Source of the DNA: Neonectria sp. B-13 | Taxonomy: Eukaryota; Ascomycota; Sordariomycetes; Hypocreales; Nectriaceae | Assembly (NCBI GenBank): GCA_002682825.1 | Contig: NOKP01000076.1 | Coordinates: 867 to 63,788, forward strand | Reading direction: 5' to 3' | Length of the DNA: 62,922 bases | Shown: positions 45,641 through 54,859 of the stretch, in pieces | How the letters are laid out: every line of letters starts with the position of its first letter | Position numbering within the stretch: position 1 is the first letter of the stretch | The notes under the pieces: model-generated | Database searches by the model: none | What the model saw: only the letters and a program-made list of their open reading frames with translations | Told to the model about the DNA's origin: nothing | Position numbers and translations under genes: made by a program

Positions 45641-48600
45641 GGTAACGCTAGTTCCAACACTGTCCCATCAAGGCGTCAGCGTGGCAGGCCTCGAAAATAC
45701 CCCACATCTGAAGCCAAGGCCGCAGCAGATGCAGAGCGGAAACGGGCGAGGCAGCAGGATACGGCTCCTGTGCAACGCGATACGGTACATGCTAACTTTT
45801 ACAACCCAGCTTTTCCCCTACAATTAGGAGGTGCTGGGTGGGTGAACGTATTCAGCGGCTCTTATTCCCCGGCCAATTCCAATGCACTGGAACCGGACAA
45901 CATAGACATCGCACAGTTCCTACCCGCAGTCGATCCTTAACCACTGGAAGACATAGAAGAGTAGGCTATGTCCGATGATGGCACTTTTACAGGCCCTGTA
46001 CATTCGATATCCACTTCGAATCATGAGAGCCCCAATCCAGGCCAAGCCATTGCCTTCGATACAACCTTGGAAACCTCGCCCCAGGCAGAGAATGATGAAC
46101 CAAATCCAGTTTAGCACCTTGCACAAAAGTTGGTAGAACAACTTGTTAAATTTCAAGGATGCTGCAATGACTGTCATGAAGCAGCACAGCGTACCCACAT
46201 GGAAGATCCGAATGAGCAGATCGGTCTCGCCATGTACCTGGAGTCTGTACCTGCGCTGGGCCCTGACGTCCTTAGCACCAAGACTATCGCACACCAGAAA
46301 GATGACCTAGCCAGGAAAATGAGCCCTAAATCTAGAAAGGAGGCCTTTTATGGTCTTACCTCTCGAGCTGAGATGCCCTACATTTGCTTAAATGAAGATG
46401 AGAGGGTTTCAATGATGCTAGGGTTACCTTTGATGTAGATAGCATCATCGCCTTCCCAAGTAACCTTGCTGTCGCCAAGCAAGGCATTCGCTGGTCTCCT
46501 ACCCAGATGGCTATATCCGATCTTCGGTCTGATCTTCATCTCCGATCAATCCCGATCACATATGTCGATACGAATGGAAGCCAACACCACGTCCACCGGC
46601 CTGTACACCAGGTTCCTCACTATACATTTGGCCGCGTTGTTGGATTTGAGGATATATCGTTATATTTCCTATTTCCCAATCTATATCGGGAGGAGCAAAG
46701 GTGCAGTCGGCTTCGGGATGAGGACTTTCGATTATGGATAGACAGCATTCTCGTCCCTGCCATATGCCAATGCTACAGCAGTGCCCATGTCCAGCATTAT
46801 CCGTCGAACTACGACCACAGTCGTTATAATTCTACAGCTCGTGGAGTAGAGACACTTTCTCAACGTGTGCATCCAGTGGCACGGGAACAACAACTAGTGT
46901 ACTTTCTACCACCAGAGGCACTTGCAGATGTTTGGGCCAACATCCTTCTTAGGGTTCAGGAACCAGCATTCCAACAGTTTCAGGACATTACTATCCTCCT
47001 TCAAGCAAAGAACTTGAAGGTTCTCACAAAGGATGTCACCTGGGAGAAAATGGTATTACGATTCCAAAAGCATTGGGCTCATGCTATTAATAAGAGCTAC
47101 ATCACAGTAGAACTCTATTTGGATGTTGGGAAAGAAACTTGCCCTCAGCAGGCATCTCAAGTTGTGCCTTAGAGCCAACTAGCAGCTGAAGTCCTCGATG
47201 ACTCAACTGACAAACGAGCGGAAACGCTGCTATACCGGCGATGTTGCTTAGAATCATATGCATTTCAGGTCGGGAACGAGTCAACCAATGACCAAAGAAC
47301 CACCCAGAAGCAAGTCTTCTATCCATTCAGCATGCTTCGGGATACTGGGAGCTTGACTATCGAAACCGGAAAGCGCTCTCCACGCCGCGCCGCTGGCCTT
47401 CTCTACTCTCAATTCTACCCCAGTGTCAAGGAAGTCTTTGCAGCGGGGAATGTGTATCCATTCACAAATACAGCCATCGAGACGCTTGCCCTTGATAAGA
47501 AGCTACGAAAGACATGGGAACTCGTTGGAGGTGGTCTCAGCCACCAGCCAGCTGCATTGATCAAGGCATATCTACACACAAAGCTTCGATGCCATTATGC
47601 CTTACTGGGATCTATGCAGAAATCTTTCGGCATCAGGGAAGAGCACCGTGTTTCTAAGGAGCTGTTCTACGCTATTGACAGCCAAATGAGTTCCCGAGAG
47701 CTCCACGACAAGCTCCTTGTCTTGCCTACCGATGATGGTTCCCCGTACTATAGTTTCACGACCGATACGCTACTTCGATGGGTGCGGTGGAACATCAATA
47801 AGTTCTGTGTGGGGTTCGAGATGGTATACAGCTTTCAAGACCCGCACTTTGTCACGTGGGAACACACAAGAATCATGCTCATGTTCCTTCGCTGCCTCCA
47901 ATTCTCGTATGCAGGCGGACTAATACAGAAAGTCGGTGGGTGTTGGCGAGACATACGGCTGCAACCCGATCCACGCCAGCCAAACGGACTTCGCCGATAT
48001 GAAGGTCTCGGATTCAAACGCACTATGGAGACGTATGGCTATGCTTGGTTTCTTGACAAGATCGACTGGAATACGCTCACTTTCCGGCAACCCCATGCGG
48101 CCTACATGATGTTCAACAACCCGTCCATGCAGACTGTTTACCGCGCTCGATACTACCAAGTACGAGATGTACGGANNNNNNNNNNNNNNNNNNNNNNNNN
48201 NNNNNNNNNNNNNNNNNNNNNNNNNNNNNNNNNNNNNNNNNNNNNNNNNNNNNNNNNNNNNNNNNNNNNNNNNNNNNNNNNNNNNTCGGATTCAAACGCA
48301 CTATGGAGACGTATGGCTATGCTTGGTTTCTTGACAAGATCGACTGGAATACGCTCACTTTCCGGCAACCCCATGCGGCCTACATGATGTTCAACAACCC
48401 GTCCATGCAGACTGTTTACCGCGCTCGATACTACCAAGTACGAGATGTACGGATCGACTTCATTCGAGTGGATAAGGCTTACCAGTGGATGCTCGAGTTT
48501 AGTGCTATTCCCACATGCCTTGACCTCTTGGAAAATTACCTTCGAGAGCTCTGCTTGTGTGCCTTTCGAAAGGATGTCTTCTTTCATGTCAAGTCAGCTC

Positions 48601-49691
48601 TGAAGCCAGAGTACACAGAGGCTGCATTATCAGGAGATATTCCCCTCTGCTATGATAGTGTGAACAATGCCATGCTCAAAGATTACCAGCCACTTCAGCT
48701 TGCATGTGGAAATAGGTTGGCGGTAAAGGATGTTCATGTCTTGTTTGCTTGGCTCTGGAAATCGAAGGATGACCAGTTTGAACGGCAAGGGTGGAATGAA
48801 AAGCCGTATCGTATGCTATTCCAACAGAGCTTCCATGCCATCAAAACCGCACGAGGGAAGGCTGGCGCACGGAAGTGGCGGCAAGAGCTGAAAAGGTCAT
48901 TCCTTGGAAGCCATTGGATTCTCCCATATCCACATAGCCGGGGTTTCATACGCAAGGATAAAGAGGAAAAGCTGTTCACATGGTGGCCCAGTGCGCATCA
49001 GGGACTCATCAGACACTACGCCAAGTCCCGTGAGACTGGAACTCTTACACAGCCGCTGCCAGCATCCAACATCAAGGATCATCCTATTAGCGGCTGGCAA
49101 TTGGCAACTACTCTGGTTTCGAAGAGATATATGCCCTATGTCATTCAACCCGAACAGGAGCTAATTCGAATGCCTGAGGATGAGCTTTATGCTAAATTAG
49201 TTGACCTTCGTGAGCAAGCATCAGCTGGGTTGTCCCAAGGCCCTTCTACAACACCTATGCTAGAATTGGATGACTCCCCTGAGAGATATTACTTTCCTAA
49301 GAAATGGTGCCAGGTACGGCAGATGGAGGTCGCGAAAACATTCGAGGAATGTGACGAGGTGAATGAGGGTGTCTGGTTTTTGAAAAAGGGGTTAGAGACA
49401 TATGAAAATCTCCGACATCGTCAACCAAGCCGACGCAAAAGGCGTCGAAACCGCGCTACGACCCAACTAGACAGTGATTCGGATTCGGCCACAGGAGGGG
49501 ATGAAACCGAGGCGACCTCAGACGAGGAGAGCCTTGTTGTCATGCGAAAGAAGCAAGCACAGATCGTGCGCAAGATGGAAACCCGAGTACATGAGCTCAT
49601 TGGAGAATTCGAACGACAATATCCGCAATGGCAGAAGTGTTATAACCCTGTTTTAAGAGAGCTCAATTACCGTTTAGACAGAGTTGAATAA
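45641..49691 (+). pseudogene. Giant AT-hook ORF of unknown family, with stops, a frameshift and an artefactual gap
   Basis: Near the N-terminus is an AT-hook, 'RRQRGRPRKYPTSEAKAAAD', followed by a basic 'AERKRARQQ'. A Cys/His cluster 'FQGCCNDCHEAAQRTHMED' follows at about 46145-46200. The remainder is about 1000 aa of globular sequence ('PSNLAVAKQGIRWSPTQ', 'VHPVAREQQLVYFLPPEALA', 'TLLRWVRWNINKFCVGFEMV', 'FIRVDKAYQWMLEFSAIPTC', 'HPISGWQLATTLVSKRYMPY') ending in a basic, Asp-rich linker and a coiled coil. I do not recognise the family; length, AT-hook and setting suggest a transposon-encoded DNA-binding protein. Lesions: TAA 45938, TAG near 45961, 46112 and 47170, each best read as Gln, and one missing base near 46410. 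The N gap 48176-48285 is flanked by the same 166 bp, so the reading frame is really continuous there. Confidence 0.6.
48010..48452. other. Assembly gap (110 N, 48176-48285) between duplicated 166-bp ends
   Basis: 48010-48175 and 48286-48452 are identical, from 'tcggattcaaacgcactatg' to 'agatgtacgga'. Collapsing them gives an uninterrupted frame, '...YYQVRDVRIDFIRVDKAY'. A biological tandem duplication ending exactly at an N run is very unlikely. Confidence 0.9.
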
Positions 49692-49757
49692 TGGATAGTA
49701 GGGTAGTAAATATGTAAAGTGTTTACTTAGTAAATATAGGATGCTATTCACAGCTAA

Positions 49758-51159
49758 TTGCAGGTTATCAGGCTAGCCGTGCTCTGGATGCCGAACGTGC
49801 GCGGCATCATGAAGGTCAAGGCCCTCGTCGAGACCGCCGCCGCCGACCTCAAGCCGGGTGGGAAGATGGTCGTGTACTGTACCAGCCATGCCAAGTGCAA
49901 GGTCCAGCAGCTGGGATGCCGCTACTATCGCGGCAGGCCAGAGGAATACGGATCACACTTTGCGGTGTAGAGAGAGGCCGGCTTCCAGGCCTGGCTCCGT
50001 GCCATACATCGTGGCCACAGCGGCGCTGGGTACAGGGCTCGATGTAGTAGGCATCAGCCATGTGACACACCGCGAGGTCGATACGCGTGACGGCAAAGCA
50101 GAGAGACTGCGGGTCTGGATGAGCGGGTTGAGGCGAGATCAGTATGGCGCTGGAAGAGTGATTGTGGCGACGAATGCGCTCGGTCTCGGCATCGACGTCC
50201 CTGATATCCGCGTAGTGCTGCACATCGAGATGCCATTTGAGATGGCTGATTACGCACAGCAGAGTGGGCGAGCCGGCCGAGACGGGCTGCGGAGCGAGGC
50301 CATTATCGTCCGAGTGGATATCAAAGGTATTCCAGGAAGGCAGCGGCCTTTTGTGGTAGAAGATGCTGCCACTGATGACTACATTAGCGGACGAGCGTGC
50401 CGCCGTGTGGTTATGGACTCGGTTATGGATGGACGGACAGATCGGTATGGGTGTGAAGAAGGGGAAGAGCTATGTGATATCTGCCAGGCTCGAAGCGAAG
50501 TCGTTGACCTAGAGGAACTAGGCATCTCAGAAGACGAGGAGGAGGCCGGTATGCGGGTGCGAGAGTTAGATGTACAAGCGGCTAGAGGCCGAGCGATCAC
50601 CCAGGTCGTGAATGAGCAGGAGGAGTTTAGAGAGTTCCAGCGGAGGCTCGAGGAACGAGGTCTGGAGGGCTGTATCTTTTGCTGGTCTAGGGGGGTTGAG
50701 GATCGGGCGCATTCTGGAGTCCGGTGTAATAGGGCGCTGGATATAGATGAGCGAAAGAGGGAAGCCTTTGGCGTTGCGGTTACGATGGACAGATTTCTAC
50801 GACGGGGTCAAGTTATGGGGAGATTTGGATGCTGTTTGGGTTGCTTTGTGCCGCAGAAACTATGCAATGCTTGGGAGGAAGATATAGTAAGAGGAGGGTG
50901 GCGGAAAGTACTGGGCCAAAAGTGCCGGTATGAGGGGGTGATGGTTTCTACGATTGCTTACGTGGGGACCTGCATACCAGACGATGCTGCTATGCTCTAT
51001 GAGAGGCTTGGGTTTGAAGGGGCTGTAGGTGAAGGTGTATCTACAAAGGACAGAAGTGAACAGGTATGGAGATGGATGGGGAAGAGGGTATTATGGGCTG
51101 GAGTAGACGTAACGAATATGTGTCGGGTATTTATGTATATGGCAGGGCTAGAGGAATAG
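49758..51159 (+). pseudogene. RecQ-type helicase C-terminal half, chimera of two copies (TLH-like)
   Basis: Part 1 (49758-50090) reads 'GIMKVKALVETAAADLKPGG', 'KMVVYCTSHAKCKVQQLGCR', 'YYRGRPEEYG', a TAG (49968) and a change of frame, then 'SVPYIVATAALGTGLDVVGI' (motif V). Part 2, in the same frame, starts a second helicase piece: 'WMSGLRRDQYGAGRVIVATN', 'ALGLGIDVPDIRVVLHIEMP' (motif V again) and 'YAQQSGRAGRDG' (motif VI). It then runs through a Cys-rich C-terminus ('CDICQARSE', 'CIFCWSRGVEDRAHSGVRC', 'GCCLGCFVPQKLC', 'GTCIPDD') to TAG at 51159. This C-terminal Cys pattern is seen in telomere-linked RecQ helicases of fungi. Motifs I-III are absent. 66 bp separates it from the AT-hook ORF. Confidence 0.8.
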
Positions 51160-51325
51160 TATCTAGGGTTGGTGGGTTACATAAGGGAGTTAATAGTTAG
51201 CTCCATTAAGAGCTTGGGTGGCTTTGGGTATGGTCTGGTCCTTCTTTAGACTTGCACCTTCAAGTTCAATTCAACCCTAGTTGCAAATATCTTTTGAATA
51301 ATTGTAGCTGCCTCACTGAACGAGC
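51160..51325. other. Convergent intergenic between RecQ piece and minus-strand gene
   Basis: No feature; likely 3' ends of both genes. Confidence 0.4.
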
Positions 51326-52153
51326 TTATATGGGTTCTACAACCCAACTGCTGCCCTTTCTCACAAGAGTGAAACTATCCAGACCGAATTTTTGCAGCTT
51401 ACTTGCAAGGTCCTCGAAGCCCGGAAAATCCTCTAGGCCTGCAGTATTCCCGCTGGCGCTCTTGCGAAAGTCGGACAACTGGCCAGCACCGGCAAAGGAG
51501 AACCAACCCTTGATCGTGTTCCCCGCGCCTTTGAACCAGTTCCCGACAGAGTGGGCCCACTGCTGGATCTTCGCCCAAGCCTGGTGTATCCACGCCAAGA
51601 CAGTATTCAAGGCACCCTTGAGCCAGTCCAATGCGAAGCTGAGAAACTGAGTAACAGCAGTCGCACCCCCAGAAAACGCCTTTGCCGCTGCTGGACGCAC
51701 GCTTTGAGCCATTTCCCTGATTTTACCCTTGCCCCAGTCCCTCAAACTTCGGATTTCTTTTGTAGCCGTGCTTTCTAGATTTTCCATATCGTCGTCAAAT
51801 TCTTTTTCCCAATCCTCTTTGTTCTGTGAATGAGAAGAATCTGCCATGCTTTCCATATTGGCCTTGACTCCATCACAATCCACTTTTGTCCTCTCGTTGG
51901 AGAGATTGAGCCGATGTCTGAGTTCTGTCATCTGGTGGGCGCTGTTATTAAAAACGGCTGGTCCAAGAGCACGAGCTTCCTTGTAAAAAGATGCAGTGTA
52001 GTCGATCTCGCTCAGTCGGTCTTGAACTTCCATAGCAGCAAGAAGCTTGGAATCACGTCGACGAAGAGCATCTTCCAACAGATCGAATCGCTGGTCATAA
52101 AGAGCCTCCCAGTCACGGTAGACGGGCCCGGTGGTTGTAGTTGCGGTTTCCAT
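51326..52153 (-). CDS. Unknown 275-aa protein with Trp-rich amphipathic segment; homologue of its divergent neighbour
   Basis: ATG at 52153 ('METATTTTGPVYRDWEALYD'), single exon, no signal peptide. Predicted mostly helical: residues 11-65, 75-130 and 130-165 are charged and coil-like. Residues 166-220 form a long amphipathic to hydrophobic helix set with six Trp (177, 188, 193, 199, 206, 217; 'ALNTVLAWIHQAWAKIQQWA'). After a Gly/Ser linker the C-terminus is 'FGLDSFTLVRKGSSWVVEPI'. The N-terminal R-x-W-E-x3-D-x-R-x3-L pattern and the C-terminal G-(L/I)-D-x-F...VRK...W motif recur in the plus-strand protein at 52893, so the two are homologous by eye. Family and function not recognised. The Trp-rich helix could bind or insert in membranes. 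No stop or frameshift, unlike most of the surroundings. Confidence 0.7.
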   Translation of the reverse strand: METATTTTGPVYRDWEALYDQRFDLLEDALRRRDSKLLAAMEVQDRLSEIDYTASFYKEARALGPAVFNNSAHQMTELRHRLNLSNERTKVDCDGVKANMESMADSSHSQNKEDWEKEFDDDMENLESTATKEIRSLRDWGKGKIREMAQSVRPAAAKAFSGGATAVTQFLSFALDWLKGALNTVLAWIHQAWAKIQQWAHSVGNWFKGAGNTIKGWFSFAGAGQLSDFRKSASGNTAGLEDFPGFEDLASKLQKFGLDSFTLVRKGSSWVVEPI

Positions 52154-52892
52154 TATGTGCCTATAACTTGTTACTCATGGACATCCCAAGTGGGTTGGGC
52201 TTCGTTGGACTCCTGAAGCATAAGAGAAGCTGCACAGGTTTTACTCACTGATATAGTATGAGACTGAAAGTGCTTATAATAACTTGATATGGGCCACTAG
52301 GGAATGAGTTATTATCACATGGATGAAAAGCTTTTGCTCGGCGGGGTTAAGGAGGTTTATATATATGCTAATCATTATACTCCCAAGGTTTTCATCTAAA
52401 GTGATGATACAAATCATAACTGCCTCTTCTTTGCCTTATGATTTCAGCCTTCCATCTGACTCCAAGCTTGCTTGCTGACCCCATTCTAAAAGTTACTCTT
52501 TACATTACTGTGTATAACTCTCAGCTTACTTTCCACGCATTCCACAGCCTTTCAGCTTGCTTATCAATTGCATTCCAAAGCTACTCTTTATATTATTGTC
52601 TTATAACCTTTCGTTTACCTTTCAGCCTTACTTTAAAGTTACTTTCCATTTGCTTGCCGAACCCATTCTAAACTTTACTCTTTACATTTACGCCAGCTTA
52701 CTGTATCTAGGCTTAGCCCGTCATATATAAATAACAAGAGAAGCATGTCGGGTCCTTTAGGTTGGGATATTAACTGTTGGATTGCTCAGAATACCTCCCG
52801 AAATTTATCCTATATCATCAATTACACACAGAAGCTCCTCATCTCCCTTTACCATATCTCCCTTTATAACTTCTTATCCTACCTAGAGGAAG
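52154..52892. promoter_or_regulatory. Bidirectional promoter region of the divergent pair, with tandem repeat and TATA boxes
   Basis: A TATATATA box (minus-strand reading) at about 52356-52364 lies 200 bp upstream of the minus-strand ATG. TATATAAATA at about 52724-52733 lies 160 bp upstream of the plus-strand ATG. Between them, 52460-52690 holds three degenerate copies (period about 92 bp) of a 'gcttgct...cattctaaa...ttactctttacatta' unit. A short out-of-frame ATG ORF (52745) precedes the plus-strand gene. Confidence 0.6.
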
Positions 52893-53690
52893 ATGATGAA
52901 GACGGTTTTCGACAACTCCCCCATTCTTCGAGGCTGGGAATTTGAGCTTGACCGTCGGGTCGAATTCTTGAAATTCTGCCTGACTTCTAGCAATCTGGGT
53001 CCTTTCTATGCCCTCATTGCCCTGGACGCCGCCGATGATACTGATCATATTGCGACCATTCGCAAATACTGCGATGCCGCAGCTGCATCTGGCACAGATG
53101 ACGCTCCGACTTCCGAGGATGAGCTGATGGAAGTTGCTCTCCAATTCCTTGAAAGGCTCAAAAACGCCTTTGACGATGGACTTCGCGAATTCTCCCGTGT
53201 TGCTAAGGAATCCGACCCTGAAAAACTGGAAAAGGCCTACGAAGAATTCACCAATTCTTTAGAAGCTGACTTTCGCAGATCGCTTGGCGATGCCAGAAAT
53301 AACGCCAAGGAAGCCATTAAGAAGCTCCCTGAAAATGCTCGCCGGTCTGCTGCACGGCACTTCAGGGCGATGCTGACGGCAGGCTCCACGACCTTCGCGC
53401 AGCAGGTCAATGCCACAAAGAAAATAGCAGAGGCCATTGCTGATTCCGGCCGCCGTGGTTGCCATCACGCCATTGAGATTGCCATACGCGAGGCCTTTGT
53501 TGTCAACCAGACGGCGGTGAATGTGGCGACTAAGTGGATAAAGAGCCTGGCTGGACAGGAGGAAGCTTCCGCCGACGTCAGCTCCGACCTGAAGTTGCCG
53601 TTAGATATCTTGGGCCAGGGCCATGGGATTGATCGCTTTAGGGTTCGGAAGACAGTGGATGGCTGGCAGATCTGTGATTTCTCAGGCTGA
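52893..53690 (+). CDS. Unknown 265-aa helical protein, partner of the divergent pair
   Basis: ATG 52893, stop TGA 53688-53690, single exon. Starts 'MMKTVFDNSPILRGWEFELD' and continues 'RRVEFLKFCLTSSN', matching the R-x-W-E-x3-D-x-R-x3-L pattern of the 51326 protein. Residues 75-150 are a charged helical/coiled-coil stretch ('FLERLKNAFDDGLREFSRVA', 'LEKAYEEFTNSLEADFRRSL'). Residues 150-215 are an Ala-rich amphipathic region ('RRSAARHFRAMLTAGSTTFA', 'HHAIEIAIREAFVVNQTAVN'). The C-terminus 'GIDRFRVRKTVDGWQICDF' aligns with that of its neighbour. No signal peptide or known domain. Shared ancestry, similar size, divergent arrangement and intact frames in a decayed neighbourhood suggest a functional two-gene unit; what it does is unknown. 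Confidence 0.7.
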   Translation: MMKTVFDNSPILRGWEFELDRRVEFLKFCLTSSNLGPFYALIALDAADDTDHIATIRKYCDAAAASGTDDAPTSEDELMEVALQFLERLKNAFDDGLREFSRVAKESDPEKLEKAYEEFTNSLEADFRRSLGDARNNAKEAIKKLPENARRSAARHFRAMLTAGSTTFAQQVNATKKIAEAIADSGRRGCHHAIEIAIREAFVVNQTAVNVATKWIKSLAGQEEASADVSSDLKLPLDILGQGHGIDRFRVRKTVDGWQICDFSG

Positions 53691-53983
53691 TCCCATGTAT
53701 TGAACTTGATGATCTCAATTGGAACGCTTATCTGCTTCAATCTGAATAGCTTTCTACTATCTCTAGATAAATGAAGTGGGTCTCCTCCTGCACGAACAAG
53801 ATATTAAGTTGTAAGAATGATTAGAGTTGGTGCATCCTATAGCTGTAGCGACAGACCGTAGTAAAGTCTAAAGGCTGAAACCCTCCTGTGAGGACGGCCA
53901 CTTTCGGTGAAATAGGAAAATGCGGGGTTGTGATTAGTGTAGTCGACGCTTTCAAGTAGGGTTTCTGGCGAAATATGTGAAAT

Positions 53984-54220
53984 ATGACGTCAATGAAACT
54001 TACGTTTAGCTTTTTCTTACTTTGTTTTCTTTTTCCCTCGGGCCCCAACGCCCATCCAGCAGGAGGAAAAAGGGAAAGGAGAGAAAGACATGCTCTCTGT
54101 AGGGCCTCTAGGGTCAGGTGCGGGAGCTTGCTAGGTGGGAGCTTGCTAAGCGGGAGCTTGCTAGGCAAGAGCTTGCTGGGCGGGAGCTTGCTAGGCAAGA
54201 GCTTGCTGGGCGGGAGCTAG
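53984..54220 (+). CDS. Candidate small secreted repeat protein (78 aa)
   Basis: 'MTSMKLTFSFFLLCFLFPSG' is a plausible signal peptide. A basic stretch 'GGKRERRERHALCRA' and five-residue repeats of the GSLLG/KSLLG type follow, encoded by a 15-bp minisatellite; stop at 54218-54220. It could be chance, since any frame through a 15-bp repeat stays open. The KR pair before the repeats would suit Kex2 processing. Confidence 0.3.
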   Translation: MTSMKLTFSFFLLCFLFPSGPNAHPAGGKRERRERHALCRASRVRCGSLLGGSLLSGSLLGKSLLGGSLLGKSLLGGS

Positions 54221-54260
54221 CTGGGCAAGAGCTTGCTGGGCGGGAGCTAGCTGGGCGGAA
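54117..54260 (+). repeat. 15-bp minisatellite, about nine copies
   Basis: Unit GAGCTTGCTRGGCRG with few variants. Read in all frames it gives five-residue repeats (RELAG, GSLLG; on the other strand PSKLP). Confidence 0.9.
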
Positions 54261-54449
54261 GGAGTATGCAGAGTGGCTAGGGTGGAAATATAGGCAATCT
54301 TGTGTGCGGGCAAGAGACGACGAATGTGATGGTTGAATTCAACCTAGTCTTAGAATAGTGTGTAGGATAGAAGGTTATATACATTATGTAGATAGAGTAT
54401 AATATAGGCTTAGACTATATAATGTAGAAATATATAACGTACATGATAT

Positions 54450-54858
54450 GCATATGAGCCAGACAAGTATGTGAGCCACTGGAATTTACACCTTAAATCG
54501 CATTTTTAAAGATATCATAAAAAGTCCAAACTAGGCTTAAAATAGCTAGGATTTTCAATATAAGCTAACTGGGCTATGTTCTATACAGAAAATAATTCCT
54601 AAAAATTCTAACCCTTAGAAATGTAATGAAATAGAAAAATGGGGTTAAAATAGACCTACTTTTAAGTTTTTTCCAAATTACTAAAGTCTTACTTGAGTAG
54701 AATTTTTAGGAATTTTTTACTTAATAGATTTTATAGTAATTTAACTATGTCTAAGATTCTAGCTATTTTTGGCTTAGTTTGGATTTTTTATAATCTTTTT
54801 AAAAATGCGATTTAAGGTGTAAATTCCAGTGGCTTACATACTTGTCTGGCTCACATGC
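54450..54858. mobile_element. MITE with long (about 95-bp) terminal inverted repeats
   Basis: The left end GCATATGAGCCAGACAAG continues as 'tgagccactggaatttacac' and 'cttaaatcgcatttttaaa'. The inverted copy occupies about 54764-54858. No ORF. Flanks are AT-rich, so a duplication cannot be read. Confidence 0.85.
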
Positions 54859-54859
54859 T

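Noticed and set aside
48303..49691. A separate gene starting at Met 48303
   Set aside because: The Met lies in the duplicated contig end; the real frame is continuous with sequence left of the N gap.
52755..52800. 'TGTTGGATTG' as another L1 LTR start
   Set aside because: No further similarity to L1 and no matching end or duplication; it lies in the promoter/leader of the 52893 gene.
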